Shown here piece by piece: positions 16,960 through 25,390 of a DNA stretch of 64,000 nt. Made by a program: the position numbers and the translations under genes. A model generated the notes under the pieces. The model had not been told where the DNA came from. It was given only the letters and a program-made list of their open reading frames with translations, and did not search any database. The DNA lies in NCBI RefSeq assembly GCF_900108175.1, contig NZ_FNVO01000012.1, forward strand, positions 124,001 to 188,000. Reading direction: 5' to 3'. Each line of letters opens with the position of its first letter. The first letter of the stretch is position 1. This DNA is from Thermomonospora echinospora (lineage in GTDB: Bacteria; Actinomycetota; Actinomycetes; Streptosporangiales; Streptosporangiaceae).

Positions 16960-17004
16960 GGTGGGTTACGTGGGACTCGAATCCACAACCTACGGATTAA
17001 AACT
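16960..17004. repeat. att site copy 2 (diverged tRNA-Lys 3' half)
   Basis: 45-bp copy of the tRNA-Lys 3' half with four mismatches to 41721-41765 (two in the acceptor end, one in the T-loop side, one at the anticodon edge). The most diverged of the copies, it is consistent with an old junction. Confidence 0.8.
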
Positions 17005-17118
17005 GGTCCCCGTCCCTGCCGGCCCGTGCCACGCCGGCCCGGAAAATGCCACTCCGTTCACATCGGCGCTGTCCCCCATGCCGCCCGATGCCGTCCCGTG
17101 CCGATCGCTACCGGGATC

Positions 17119-17144
17119 GCCGAGCGAACAACGAGCGAACACGG
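17119..17144. repeat. arm repeat pair, left arm of element B
   Basis: Two tandem GAGCGAACA units 12 bases apart (GAGCGAACAACGAGCGAACA). The same pair occurs at 24522-24547 in the left arm of C, and a near-identical pair with ATG in the spacer lies at 24271 and 41629. These are candidate integrase arm-binding sites. Confidence 0.5.
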
Positions 17145-17269
17145 CTATCAGACCGTGATCTGCGCGTACGCGGTCAGAAGTCGGCATTCCTGAGCCCGGT
17201 ACCCGCGAGGTCAGGAGTGTGGACCCGGCCAGGGCCCGGCCCTGACCTCGCGGAGGAACGGGTCCTCGT

Positions 17270-17550
17270 CGCCGGTAGGTGCCGGATTCGCCGCGTGGAC
17301 GGCCGTGAACCGCCTGATCGACCCCCGGGGCATGGACCGCGCCGGCGTTGTGGCCGCGGCCGCCGTCGTCGGGTTCTTCGGCAACGAGTGGGTGGCCCGG
17401 CATCGAATCCGCAGCGGCCGCCGGATCGGATCGGCCCGCCGCCGGCGGGCCGACTCGCCCCGCGTTCTGGCGCACCATCTGACGGCGTGATCCGCCTGGG
17501 GACGGTCATCGGCGCCGAGCTTGGCGTGCGTGGAACGCGGCGGCCTTGAC
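17270..17550 (+). pseudogene. cation diffusion facilitator transporter remnant
   Basis: One frame reads AGFAAWTAVNRLIDPRGMDRA, then GVVAAAAVVGFFGNEWVARH and RIRSGRRIGSA, as in CDF-family metal exporters (GNE-x-VA-x-x-RIR-x-GRRIGSA). The continuation SDGVIRLGTVIGAELG appears in a different frame, so at least one frameshift is present. N- and C-terminal parts are absent. A dead fragment inside element B. Confidence 0.65.
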
Positions 17551-17562
17551 GCGGCTCTGGCA

Positions 17563-17626
17563 GGAGGTGGAGGGATCTTCTCATCCGACGGTCGCGGGTT
17601 CGAATACTGCCGGGTGCGCCCCTCCC
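17563..17626 (+). other. degenerate tRNA 3'-half-like sequence
   Basis: The stretch with CTTCTCATCC, GGTCGCGGGTTCGAAT and CTGCCGGGTGCGCC has the order of an anticodon arm, T-arm and acceptor end of a tRNA, but the T-stem is imperfect and no 5' half exists. It could be a relic att site for a different tRNA gene, or chance. Confidence 0.25.
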
Positions 17627-17888
17627 AGCAGCCGATCAAGGTCCTGACCCGGACGAACGTCCTTCGCTCCCGGTCCTGGAAGACTCTGCCTACGTTTGCC
17701 CAGGCCAGCACACAGGTCAGAGAGGCCCCGGAACACCCCGGAGCCTCTCCACCGCAGTCGCCGATCATGCCGTCAATGCGTCCTCGATGCGTTGGTCGGC
17801 GACGTCTCGTTGTCCATCTCCGCACTTCGCGTAAACGCGCGACATCACGTTCGCCCCGTGCCCAGCACGGCCGGCCGAATGTCCCGCC

Positions 17889-18323
17889 TCAGCAGCGGAA
17901 TTGGTTGACCTCCCATCTCTCGAAGGACCGGCCGAGGTCGGGGCGCCACGACTGCCCGGCCAGAACGGTGCTGTAGTACTTCCATCTGCCGCTGGAGTCG
18001 GTGGTCCTGATTTCGGCGCAGTACCCGGAGGCGACGTAGTAGCCGTCGGCATAGGGCCAGCCGAAGCCGCTGGCGCAGTCCGTGCGCTGGCCGACCGGCA
18101 GGACCTTGTCGTAGTAGCCTTCGGCGTAGATCTTTCCGTAGCCCCGCCAGTCGAACATCACTCCGAGGCCGATGTCGCCCTGGTTGCTGATGTAGCTGGT
18201 TCCAGGCGAGCACGCTCTGGCGCTTGAGGGGGATCCGGCGGGTGCGGCGTTCGCGGTAACGCTCAGCGGGAGCGTGGCGGCCACACCCAGGACCAGCACC
18301 GTCGATCTTTTCCCGTACTTCAT
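17889..18323 (-). CDS. secreted four-cysteine protein of unknown function
   Basis: 144 residues from the ATG behind AGGAGG. The signal peptide is clear (MKYGKRSTVLVLGVAATLPL, cleavage likely after ANA). The mature part is Tyr/Gly/Trp-rich with repeated GYY and YADGYYVASGY motifs and four Cys (ACSPG, TDCAS, GYCAE, final QFRC) that could form two disulfides. No family recognised; the aromatic beta-rich look suggests a small extracellular beta-sandwich or inhibitor. It lies 198 bases downstream of an AraC gene on the same strand, which may control it. Confidence 0.75.
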   Translation of the reverse strand: MKYGKRSTVLVLGVAATLPLSVTANAAPAGSPSSARACSPGTSYISNQGDIGLGVMFDWRGYGKIYAEGYYDKVLPVGQRTDCASGFGWPYADGYYVASGYCAEIRTTDSSGRWKYYSTVLAGQSWRPDLGRSFERWEVNQFRC

Positions 18324-18521
18324 CGTCCTCCTGCCTTCTGGAACGTGTCGGGTTCTCTCTGATCGAGGGTGCGGGACGAAGAGGATCATGTCGTTATGGC
18401 GAAGTGCACACTTCTTTAGTGAGCGCACACTGCCGAAGGAACCGGCGCGAAGAGGGACACCGTCGGCAGGGAGACCGCCACGTGGCCGTGGAGGCTTGAG
18501 CCCGGAAGGCAGAAGTCCGCC

Positions 18522-19535
18522 TCACCGGAGCCCAGCGGCTCCGCTGTCCTGGGCCTTGCGGGAACTGGTCGCCGCTGTTCGGCGGAACTCGCGGGGTGAC
18601 AGGCCATAGGCGGCGCGGAAAGCCTGGCTGAAGTGGGCCGGGCTGGTAAAACCCCAGCGGGCCGCGATGGCACCGATCGGGGTGGCGGTGAGGAGCGGGT
18701 CGCTCAGGTCGCGTCGGCACTGTTCCAACCGGCGTTCGCGGATCCAGCCGGCGAGGGTGTGCTCTTCGGCCCGGAACAACTGGTGCAGGTAGCTCAACGA
18801 GATGTGGTGGGCGGCGGCGATCGCACTCGGGGTCAGGTGCGCATCGCCCAGATTTGCTCGGATGAAAGCGTGGATCTGGGCGAGCAACGCGCGCCGCCGG
18901 CTGCCCGGCGGTACCGCGCTGCTGGCGTCCAGTGCGCTGGCCAGCGCGGCGGTCAGGACGTCCAGAGTCAGGGTGGAAACTCGCCAGGCCTCGGCCGCGC
19001 TGAACTGCTCGAGGCGCCGGGCCAACTCCAGCAGGTACTGCGAGGCCAGCGCACCGATACCCTGATCGCCCCGGATGCGGACCGCGCTGAGCTCCCGCAG
19101 GCCCCGCTCGGGTAGGGGCAGCACCGAACGCGGGAACTGCAACGAGAGCAGTTGGCCGCCCGCAGGGTCCGTCGATCCGAATCTGGTCAGGTAGGGACGC
19201 GAGCTGTCACGGAGCATCAGATCCCCGGCACGCAATTCTGCATCCCGGTCAGCTTGTTCTCCTATGGCGTGACCACGCACGGCGAAGGTCACGAAAAAGG
19301 TCTCCGGGTCGGACTTGCGGATGAGCCTGGGCGTGCGCTGGATCGTCAGCGACCTCGCAGTTAACAAGGTTGCCTGAACGGAGCCGAGCCCGCCGAGAGC
19401 GACATGGGCTTGGAACGTGCTTTCTAGATTCGACTCGCTGTGCGCATCAAGCGGCATCCACATTTTCGAGCTCATCTCGCGCCAGAAGGCGAACCGCTCT
19501 TCCGCCGGAATGGCGGCGAAACTGACCACGTCCAT
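18522..19535 (-). CDS. AraC-family transcriptional regulator (element B)
   Basis: 337 residues. The N-terminal AraC-binding-like domain includes ERFAFWREMSSKMWMPLD, DPETFFVTFAVRG and LRDSSRPYLTRFG. The C-terminal double helix-turn-helix includes SAIAAAHHISLSYLHQLFRAEEH, WIRERRLEQCRRDLSD and IAARWGFTSPAHFSQAFRAAYGLSPREFRR. It has the same subfamily and layout as the regulator in element A, suggesting common ancestry of the islands' control genes. Likely regulates the secreted protein gene next to it. Confidence 0.9.
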   Translation of the reverse strand: MDVVSFAAIPAEERFAFWREMSSKMWMPLDAHSESNLESTFQAHVALGGLGSVQATLLTARSLTIQRTPRLIRKSDPETFFVTFAVRGHAIGEQADRDAELRAGDLMLRDSSRPYLTRFGSTDPAGGQLLSLQFPRSVLPLPERGLRELSAVRIRGDQGIGALASQYLLELARRLEQFSAAEAWRVSTLTLDVLTAALASALDASSAVPPGSRRRALLAQIHAFIRANLGDAHLTPSAIAAAHHISLSYLHQLFRAEEHTLAGWIRERRLEQCRRDLSDPLLTATPIGAIAARWGFTSPAHFSQAFRAAYGLSPREFRRTAATSSRKAQDSGAAGLR

Positions 19536-19721
19536 GACCCACCAAAGCCGTTGACGCTGCCGGGTTGGACCAGCAGCATCACCCGGACGACCTCACTGAC
19601 GCAACCGCCGGCGCCGACCGGTGCGACGACGGCCAGGGCGGGCCCGCAGCGATGACATGCGTGAGCGGGCCCCGGACGTGCGACAACACCGCCCGGGGCC
19701 CTCATCCCGTCCATGCCTGCG

Positions 19722-19800
19722 CCGGTCCTCGATCACCATCGCCGCCGACATCTACGACCGCGTCGCGGCCGAGGAGATCTACGCGACGCTGCTTCCTCAC
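19722..19800 (+). pseudogene. tyrosine integrase, C-terminal scrap
   Basis: Reads RSSITIAADIYDRVAAEEIY, which matches RLSSITIAADIYTSLLP around the catalytic Tyr of the intact integrase at 41.3 kb; the DNA is nearly identical over about 28 bases. There is no tRNA att copy beside it, so it marks an older or rearranged element end inside B. Confidence 0.6.
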
Positions 19801-20153
19801 CGCGAGCGCCGGCGGGTGCCACGAGCCTGTCGGTGGCGCTGCGCCCGGTCGCCCATACCCGCGGCGAGCTGGCGGCCTTCCTCGGCTGCGACCACGAGGC
19901 TGCCGCCCACTTCACCCGGGTCGCCACCATCGCCGACCGTGGGAACGCGCCCCGCTGGGCCGCCGAGGCCCGGTCGCGAACGGCCGCTTGGCCTTCCGTC
20001 TCGTCCGTCCAGCAGACCGTCGAGCGAGCCGCCGCCTCCGCGATGGCCGTGCCGCCCGGCTCCGCGGATACCGTGCCGCCCGGCTCTGCGGATCCCGGCG
20101 AGCGGCGGCGGTGAGGTCGTGGAACGCGCCGTCCTGGATCGGCGATCACGACC
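19801..20153 (+). other. relic-rich gap
   Basis: One plus-strand frame reads LRPVAHTRGELAAFLGCDHEAAAH and then ADRGNAPRWAAEARSRTA (in part), like the end of a tetratricopeptide-type helper domain in large LuxR/SARP regulators. No start or complete domain exists. Likely a decayed fragment. Confidence 0.25.
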
Positions 20154-21251
20154 TCAGCGGTCGAGAGCCTGGCGGAGCTCCGCGGTGTCCACGCCGAGCG
20201 AAGCCAGCAGCGGGCCGCATGGCTCTGCGGGCTCGGCGACCAGTACGGCCAGCAGGTGGGTGGTCCCGGTGGACGGATCCCCGCGCTCGTGGCAGCGCAG
20301 GCGTGCGCGGGTCAGGAGCCGTCCGATCTCCTCGTGCATCGTCGGGCGGAACGGATCCGCCGTGGACGGTTCCGCAAGCGCGTCCACCATGGCGGCGAGC
20401 GTGATCCCTCGCTCCCGCAGCAGCTCGGCGCCCTTGTTGGTGCGCGCCCACTCGGCGCGGAGCCTCAGTCCGGCCTCGGCGAGCTGGTCGTCCAGGGCGA
20501 GCATGCCGAGCAGCAGATGAACGGGGGTCACCTCGGAGTGTCCCAACCGTACGGCCTGGCGCTCGGCCTCCAGACGCACCGTGGGAATGACCGGCGATCC
20601 GAAGCCGCCGCTGGACAGGACTCTGGCCAGGCGGCCCCAGTACATGCCCCGCTCGTTGAGCATGCCCATGTTGCGCAACCCGGCGACGCCGTCGGGGTTC
20701 CGCATACCGTCCTGGCGCGCGCTCGGATGCACCGCGAGCCTGGCGATGAGATCGTCCCGGTTCACTCGCCGTTCGAGCAGCGCCTCGCACGCCCGGTTGC
20801 CGCGATCGTGCAGCAGACCCATGAGGAGGTGGGACGCGTTCGCCCGCGACACACCCAGCTCCCCGGCCCGCATGAGCGCTTGGGCGAGCGCGGCCGTGAG
20901 CGCTCCGGTCGGCCGTGGCGGCACCTCGTCCTCGCTCGCCGCCCATGCCGCCTCGCGCAGCAGGGCCGCGACGGCGTGGCCGCCGAGGGGCTCGCCGTCG
21001 CCGGCACGGTCCTCGCCGACCCAGTGCTCGGCGCCCTTCGCCGTGATGACTCCCATCAGCGATCCGCTGTCGCGGACCCGGGGAGCCAGCAGGTCCTTGG
21101 CCGCGGACTCGCCGTCGAGCAGCGCGAAGAGCACGTGCTCGGTCCCCACGTCCGGCCGCCCGTCCCGGATAGCCCGGCGGAACGCCTCGACCAGAGTCTC
21201 CCTCAACTCGCGAGAGGCGTCGGTGGTGGCGGTGTGCGGTTCGGGCCGCAT
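20154..21251 (-). CDS. double Clp N-terminal domain protein
   Basis: 365 residues without any AAA+ module. It has two Clp-N-like regions: residues about 10-170 (VGTEHVLFALLDGESAAKDLL, then SRANASHLLMGLLHDRGNRACEALL) and about 225-360 (HSEVTPVHLLLGMLALDDQLAEAGL, then GTTHLLAVLVAEP). Clp-N domains bind substrates or adaptors for Clp unfoldases. A free double Clp-N protein could act as an adaptor or decoy. It diverges from the two-component pair at 21418. Confidence 0.8.
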   Translation of the reverse strand: MRPEPHTATTDASRELRETLVEAFRRAIRDGRPDVGTEHVLFALLDGESAAKDLLAPRVRDSGSLMGVITAKGAEHWVGEDRAGDGEPLGGHAVAALLREAAWAASEDEVPPRPTGALTAALAQALMRAGELGVSRANASHLLMGLLHDRGNRACEALLERRVNRDDLIARLAVHPSARQDGMRNPDGVAGLRNMGMLNERGMYWGRLARVLSSGGFGSPVIPTVRLEAERQAVRLGHSEVTPVHLLLGMLALDDQLAEAGLRLRAEWARTNKGAELLRERGITLAAMVDALAEPSTADPFRPTMHEEIGRLLTRARLRCHERGDPSTGTTHLLAVLVAEPAEPCGPLLASLGVDTAELRQALDR

Positions 21252-21417
21252 GTCGATCCTTTCGGTCGCGGGCTCGGTGAACGGCGGTTTCGATCACCGT
21301 TCGGCAGCCTACGAACGCGCATCGAACCGGGGCATGTGCCGATCGGCCCGACCTCATGGCCGATCGGCCATCATGTCGGAGTAGATCGTCCAGACCCGGC
21401 ATACCGACTGACCGAAG

Positions 21418-22830
21418 GTGAGGTGCCCGCAGTTGCCTGCGCCGTCCGGATGGGCTCGTACTCGCGCGGCGGCCGCCGTCCGCGAGGCGCGGACGGCCGT
21501 ACGTTCGGCGGCGCGGCATGTGGTGGCCGCCGAACTGGCGCTCTTCCTCGTCGCGCTCGCCGCCGGATTTCTGCAACTGCTGTGGTCGCCGCCGGCGCCG
21601 GCTCGGGTGGCGGCCGTCGCCGCGAGCGCGTGCTGGGCCGCACTGCTGCTCCCCGCCCGCAGACGCTGGCCGGTCGCGGCCCTCGCGGCCACGGCGCCGG
21701 TGCTCGCCGGCGGGAACGTTGGGGCCATGGCGGTCCTGCCGATCGTCTCGTACGCGACGGCACGGCGCGTCCATCCTGCCCGGCGTCTGTGGGCGGTCGT
21801 ACCGGCGACCGCGGCGGCCGGGCTGCTCCTTGCCCTCGCCGTCGAACGGAACGCGCCGTACGGACTGGAAGCGGCCCTCGCCGGAAACGCGATCAGCGTC
21901 GCCGTTCTCCTCGTGTTCCCGGCACTCGCCGGTGCCCTGCGGGGTCAGCGCAGGCCGCGCGTCCGCCTGCTACGTGAACGCAACGCCTACCTGGAACGGG
22001 CACAGGGGCTGGCCGCTGACAAGGCGCGTATGAAGGAACGCGCGCGCATCGCCGCCGAAATGCACGACATGCTCGGCCACCGGCTCAGCCTGATCTCGAT
22101 GCACGCAGGCGCCCTCGAACTCACCGCGGCCCGTACCGCGCCCGAGCTCAGCGGCCAGGCCGAGCTGCTGCGCACTTCCGCGTCCACCGCGATGAGCGAG
22201 CTGCGCGGCATCCTGGGAGTCCTCCGCGACGCCACGGACGAAGCCCCCGAAGCCGAACGCAGCGGGACCCGAGCCGACATCGCCGACCTCGTCGCCGAGT
22301 CCCGGAAGGCGGGCGTCGACGTGGAGCTGGTGTGGCCCGGCCCCGACCTAGCCGGTGCCGATCCGCGGACCCGGCACGCCGTGCACCGCGTCGTACGCGA
22401 AGGGCTGACCAACGTCCACAAGCACGCCCCGGCCGCGCGTACCAGGGTCGAGGTGACCGTGGAACGCGACCGGGTACGCGTCCGCGTGACCAACGGCCCC
22501 GTACCGGGCACGCGCCCGCGCTCGCCCGGCACCCGGCAGGGACTCGTCGGCCTCGAGGAACGGGTCGCCCTGCTCCAGGGCGCGCTGACCGCAGGCCCCA
22601 CCCCCGAGGGCGGCTTCCAGATCGCAGCCGACCTCCCCGCCCACCCGTCCGTGCCCGCCGACCCCCCGGTGCCCAGGGAGGAACCCGAGCCGCGCGAGGT
22701 GCCGCCCCCGCTCGACGCCGAGGTGCTGACGCTGCCCCGCGTACTGGGCGCGGGATGCCTGGGCGCCCTGGCGGCCGTCCCGGTCGTCACCGGCCTGGCC
22801 GTGCTGATCGTCCTCAGCCTCCTAGAATGA
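21418..22830 (+). CDS. two-component sensor histidine kinase (HisKA_3)
   Basis: 470 residues, GTG start. The N-terminal half has about five membrane segments. The DesK-type dimerisation helix is RARIAAEMHDMLGHRLSLIS with the phospho-acceptor His in EMHD. The HATPase part carries HRVVREGLTNVHKHAP and the C-terminal GLVGLEERVALLQG box. A Pro/Glu-rich linker and an extra C-terminal membrane segment (GCLGALAAVPVVTGLAVLIV) are unusual for this class. The gene is followed after four bases by its regulator. Confidence 0.88.
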   Translation: MRCPQLPAPSGWARTRAAAAVREARTAVRSAARHVVAAELALFLVALAAGFLQLLWSPPAPARVAAVAASACWAALLLPARRRWPVAALAATAPVLAGGNVGAMAVLPIVSYATARRVHPARRLWAVVPATAAAGLLLALAVERNAPYGLEAALAGNAISVAVLLVFPALAGALRGQRRPRVRLLRERNAYLERAQGLAADKARMKERARIAAEMHDMLGHRLSLISMHAGALELTAARTAPELSGQAELLRTSASTAMSELRGILGVLRDATDEAPEAERSGTRADIADLVAESRKAGVDVELVWPGPDLAGADPRTRHAVHRVVREGLTNVHKHAPAARTRVEVTVERDRVRVRVTNGPVPGTRPRSPGTRQGLVGLEERVALLQGALTAGPTPEGGFQIAADLPAHPSVPADPPVPREEPEPREVPPPLDAEVLTLPRVLGAGCLGALAAVPVVTGLAVLIVLSLLE

Positions 22831-22834
22831 CCCG

Positions 22835-23494
22835 GTGATCCGGACCCTCATCGCCGACGACGCGACGCTCATGCGTGCCGGAATCCGCCTCATCCTGGAG
22901 CACGCAGACGACATCGAGGTCGTCGCCGAAGCCGCGGACGGGCCCGCCGCCGTCCGCGCCTGCCGCGAGCAGGAGATCGACGTCGCCCTGCTGGACGTGC
23001 ACATGCCCGGCGGCGACGGGCTCACCGCCATCGCCGGTATCGCCCGGGAGTCGCCGCGTACCAACATCGCCATGCTCACCGCCTACGACGACGACCGCAA
23101 CGTCGCCGAGGCCCTGCGCGCCGGCGCCATCGGGTTCCTCCTCAAGGACACCGCGCCCACCGAGCTGATCCGCGCCGTACGCGTCGCCGCCACCGGCGAG
23201 TCGATCCTGGCGCCGCAGATCACCCGCCGGCTCATCGAACGCCACCTCATCTCCGGCTCCGGCGGCGCCGAGGCGGCGGCCAGGAGCCGGATCGAGCGGC
23301 TCACCGACACCGAACGCGACGTGCTCCGCCTGGTCTCGGCCGGGCTCTCGAACGCGGAGATCGCCGAACGGCTCTACATGGCCGCCGGCACCGTCAAGGC
23401 GCACATCAGCCGCATCCTCACCAAGCTCGACTGCGCCAACCGCGTTCAGGCCGCCATCCTGGCCCACGACGCCGGTCTCCCCACAAGCGGCTGA
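22835..23494 (+). CDS. NarL-family response regulator
   Basis: 219 residues. Receiver residues are all present: DD in IADDATL, phospho-Asp in VALLDVHMPGGDG, Thr in AMLTAYDDD and Lys in GFLLKD. LuxR helix-turn-helix: LTDTERDVLRLVSAGLSNAE, then IAERLYMAAGTVKAHISRIL. It pairs with the kinase just upstream (gap of four bases). Targets unknown; the divergent Clp-N gene is a neighbour. Confidence 0.92.
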   Translation: MIRTLIADDATLMRAGIRLILEHADDIEVVAEAADGPAAVRACREQEIDVALLDVHMPGGDGLTAIAGIARESPRTNIAMLTAYDDDRNVAEALRAGAIGFLLKDTAPTELIRAVRVAATGESILAPQITRRLIERHLISGSGGAEAAARSRIERLTDTERDVLRLVSAGLSNAEIAERLYMAAGTVKAHISRILTKLDCANRVQAAILAHDAGLPTSG

Positions 23495-23644
23495 CCTCGT
23501 CCCCGCCCCTGACCGGAGCCCACCGAGTCCGGGTCGCTTCTGCGGTTTGCGCAACCGCAGTTCGAGTTCGAGCGGGAAGCGCTGGTCCGGGGAGCCGGTA
23601 ACTCGAGGTGTGTAAAGGTGATCTTGTAGCGGGTCTGGTTGTCT

Positions 23645-24151
23645 TTACCGGATGCGGCCTGGATAGGCGGCGGCGAGTTCGTTGAGGGCGTCGGTCCAGC
23701 CGTAGGTTTTGGTGCCCTCGATGAGCCGGCCGGGATAGCCGGCGCGGATGCCGTCCTGGCGAGCGCGGGCGGCGCGTTGGCGGGCGCGTTTGTCCTCGAT
23801 GTTGACGATGGCCGGCCACAGCAGCTTGACCACCGCGTCGTCGGTGGGGAAGTGCCCGCGGGCCTTGGTCACTTTCCGGAGCTGGTAGCTGAGGGATTCG
23901 ATGCTGTTGGTGGTGTAGAGCAGCTTGCGGACGGCCGGGGTGAAGGCCAGGAACGGGACGAACCGTTCCCAGGCCGTCTCCCAGATTCTGGCCGCTTGGG
24001 GATACCGCCTGCCGAGGTCGGTGCCGGCGAAGGCGGCCAGTGCGTCCAGGGCGGCGTCGGGCGCGGTGTAGACCTTGCGCAGCTCTGCGGCCACGGCGGC
24101 GCGGTGCTTGCGTGGGACCGGCCGGAGGCTGTTGCGGATCAGGTGGACCAC
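23645..24151 (-). pseudogene. IS256-family transposase, C-terminal half
   Basis: Reads VVHLIRNSLRPVPRKHRAAV, AAFAGTDLGRRYPQAARIWE, PAVRKLLYTTNSIESLSYQL and TKARGHFPTDDAVVKLLWPA, the C-terminal half of Mutator/IS256 (DDE) transposases, including the catalytic Glu region (TTNSIES). The N-terminal half with the first two acidic residues is missing. Upstream sequence joins directly to the element end, so it was truncated before or during integration of element C. Confidence 0.85.
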
Positions 24152-24270
24152 ACACGAACTTGCGTACGGATGCCAGGCGGGGCATCAGTCCGTTCCACGG
24201 GCGGCGGTCACACAGTCCGGCCAGGGGCGCGGCCGGACCGTCCGGGGCGGTTCGGGTCCCGGGCCGGGCC

Positions 24271-24296
24271 GCCGAGCGAACATGGAGCGAACACGG
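24271..24296. repeat. arm repeat pair, right end of element B
   Basis: GAGCGAACATGGAGCGAACA: two GAGCGAACA units 68 bases before the att copy. Nearly the same block precedes the tRNA at 41629-41653; a degenerate version is at about 16880-16900. Candidate integrase arm sites. Confidence 0.5.
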
Positions 24297-24363
24297 GGAC
24301 GAACCAGGGTGAAGCGGATGCCAGGCATACCGGGCATCCTGAGCGTTCGCCCAGGTCAGGCTG

Positions 24364-24408
24364 GGTGGGTCGCGTGGGACTCGAACCCACAACCTACGGA
24401 TTAAAAGT
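24364..24408. repeat. att site copy 3, identical to the tRNA-Lys 3' half
   Basis: 45 bp identical to 41721-41765, from the base before the acceptor end to the anticodon loop. The flanking DNA diverges immediately after AAAAGT (GG here, CC in the tRNA). Left boundary of element C. Confidence 0.9.
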
Positions 24409-24521
24409 GGTCTGCCCCCATGCCGACCCGTGCCATCCCAGGTCGGTGAGTGCCGTTCTGTCTCATCAGCGGCGTTTTTCGCGCTGACCGGTACCACCCT
24501 GTGTCAGTCCGTGCCGGAACC

Positions 24522-24547
24522 ACCGAGCGAACAACGAGCGAACACGG
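24522..24547. repeat. arm repeat pair, left arm of element C
   Basis: GAGCGAACAACGAGCGAACA, same as in the left arm of element B (17119-17144), about 115 bases inside the att copy in both. Confidence 0.5.
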
Positions 24548-24959
24548 CCGCCACACCGTACATAGGGTTAGCGTTGGTGACGCGTCATGTCTGGGGGATT
24601 TGCAGATGGGCTTTCGCTGAGCAAAAGTGCTCCGACTGGGACGTCCAGAACGTGGTCGACGAGACGCGGCCTATGGGAGACGTCATACGGATCTTCGGGA
24701 TCTGTTGCCCGCGGCAGCAGGCTGACCTGCTCAAGGAGTCCGGTCTGCTTGAGGGGCGGGAACTTCAGGGGCCGATGCGGCCCTCCGCCAACCGCGCCGG
24801 ATGCTCCGCGTGCCCAGCGGTATGCCCCAGACCCACGGCCACCAGGCCTTTCCCGCATGTGGGGAGCAGCGCTATGGTGCGGCTGGGTGACCATGATGTG
24901 CCCCGGCTTTGTGGGCGCGTTCTGGGGTCCTCATTCTTCGATCACGAGGAGCGCCCTAG

Positions 24960-25190
24960 GTGCCTAGAAGTTATCCTCCTGAGTTCCGGCGCAAGGTGCT
25001 GGAGCTGGGCAAGGCCGACCATCCTCCGTGGCAGGGCTTCCGCGGACCTGCAGATGCCCAGTCAGACCGTCTACGTCTGGCTGCGCCAAGACCGCATCGA
25101 CGCCGGGCTGGAGGCGGGATGACTTCCGCCGATCAAGCCTAACTGGTCGCTATCCGACGTCGGATGGCCCAACTGGGGATTGAACTGCTG
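24960..25190 (+). pseudogene. IS3-family transposase OrfA, frameshifted
   Basis: Starts MPRSYPPEFRRKVLELGKAD, then shifts frame and continues ADLQMPSQTVYVWLRQDRID, then AGLEAG and, in another frame, TSADQA-LVAIRRRMAQLG. This is the helix-turn-helix OrfA of IS3 elements with at least one frameshift and an internal stop. No OrfB (DDE) follows; low-GC sequence begins instead. The bases from 24548 to 24959 hold nothing I can identify. Confidence 0.7.
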
Positions 25191-25390
25191 TCACCCGACG
25201 AGCGGTGGAGCATACGAGGCCACTAGCGCGGACGGGGTTGTGAAAGAGCAATCATCCTACCAGGGTCCTCCTGACCCAGGAGCACCACGCCGCGACTGAT
25301 CATACCTCGATCAGAGCGGCCAAAAATGCTGCTGCGAAAGGATTATTTAAGGAATGAAGTAATAACCAGGGAAGGTTGGATGGGGCTGAA

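Larger units (their letters stand above)
16960..24363. mobile_element. integrative element B in the tRNA-Lys array
   Basis: Segment between att copies at 16960 and 24364. Its ends carry the same arm sequences as the neighbouring elements (paired GAGCGAACA repeats and a left arm rich in GTGCC). It holds a secreted protein, AraC regulator, Clp-N protein and two-component pair, with transporter, transposase and integrase relics. It looks more decayed than C. An integrase relic at 19.7 kb suggests that B is itself composite. Confidence 0.6.

Noticed and set aside
16793-17193. Short plus-strand frames across the att copy at 16960
   Set aside because: They read through tRNA-derived sequence, as do similar frames at the other att copies; not protein-coding.
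5290-24408. Three further tRNA-Lys genes at 5290, 16960 and 24364
   Set aside because: Only the 3' half is present each time; the 5' half and acceptor pairing are missing, so they are att copies.
24587-24959. Plus-strand 126-residue frame before the IS3 relic
   Set aside because: Ser/Arg/Pro-rich, no family match, no ribosome site, overlapped by equally open minus-strand frames.
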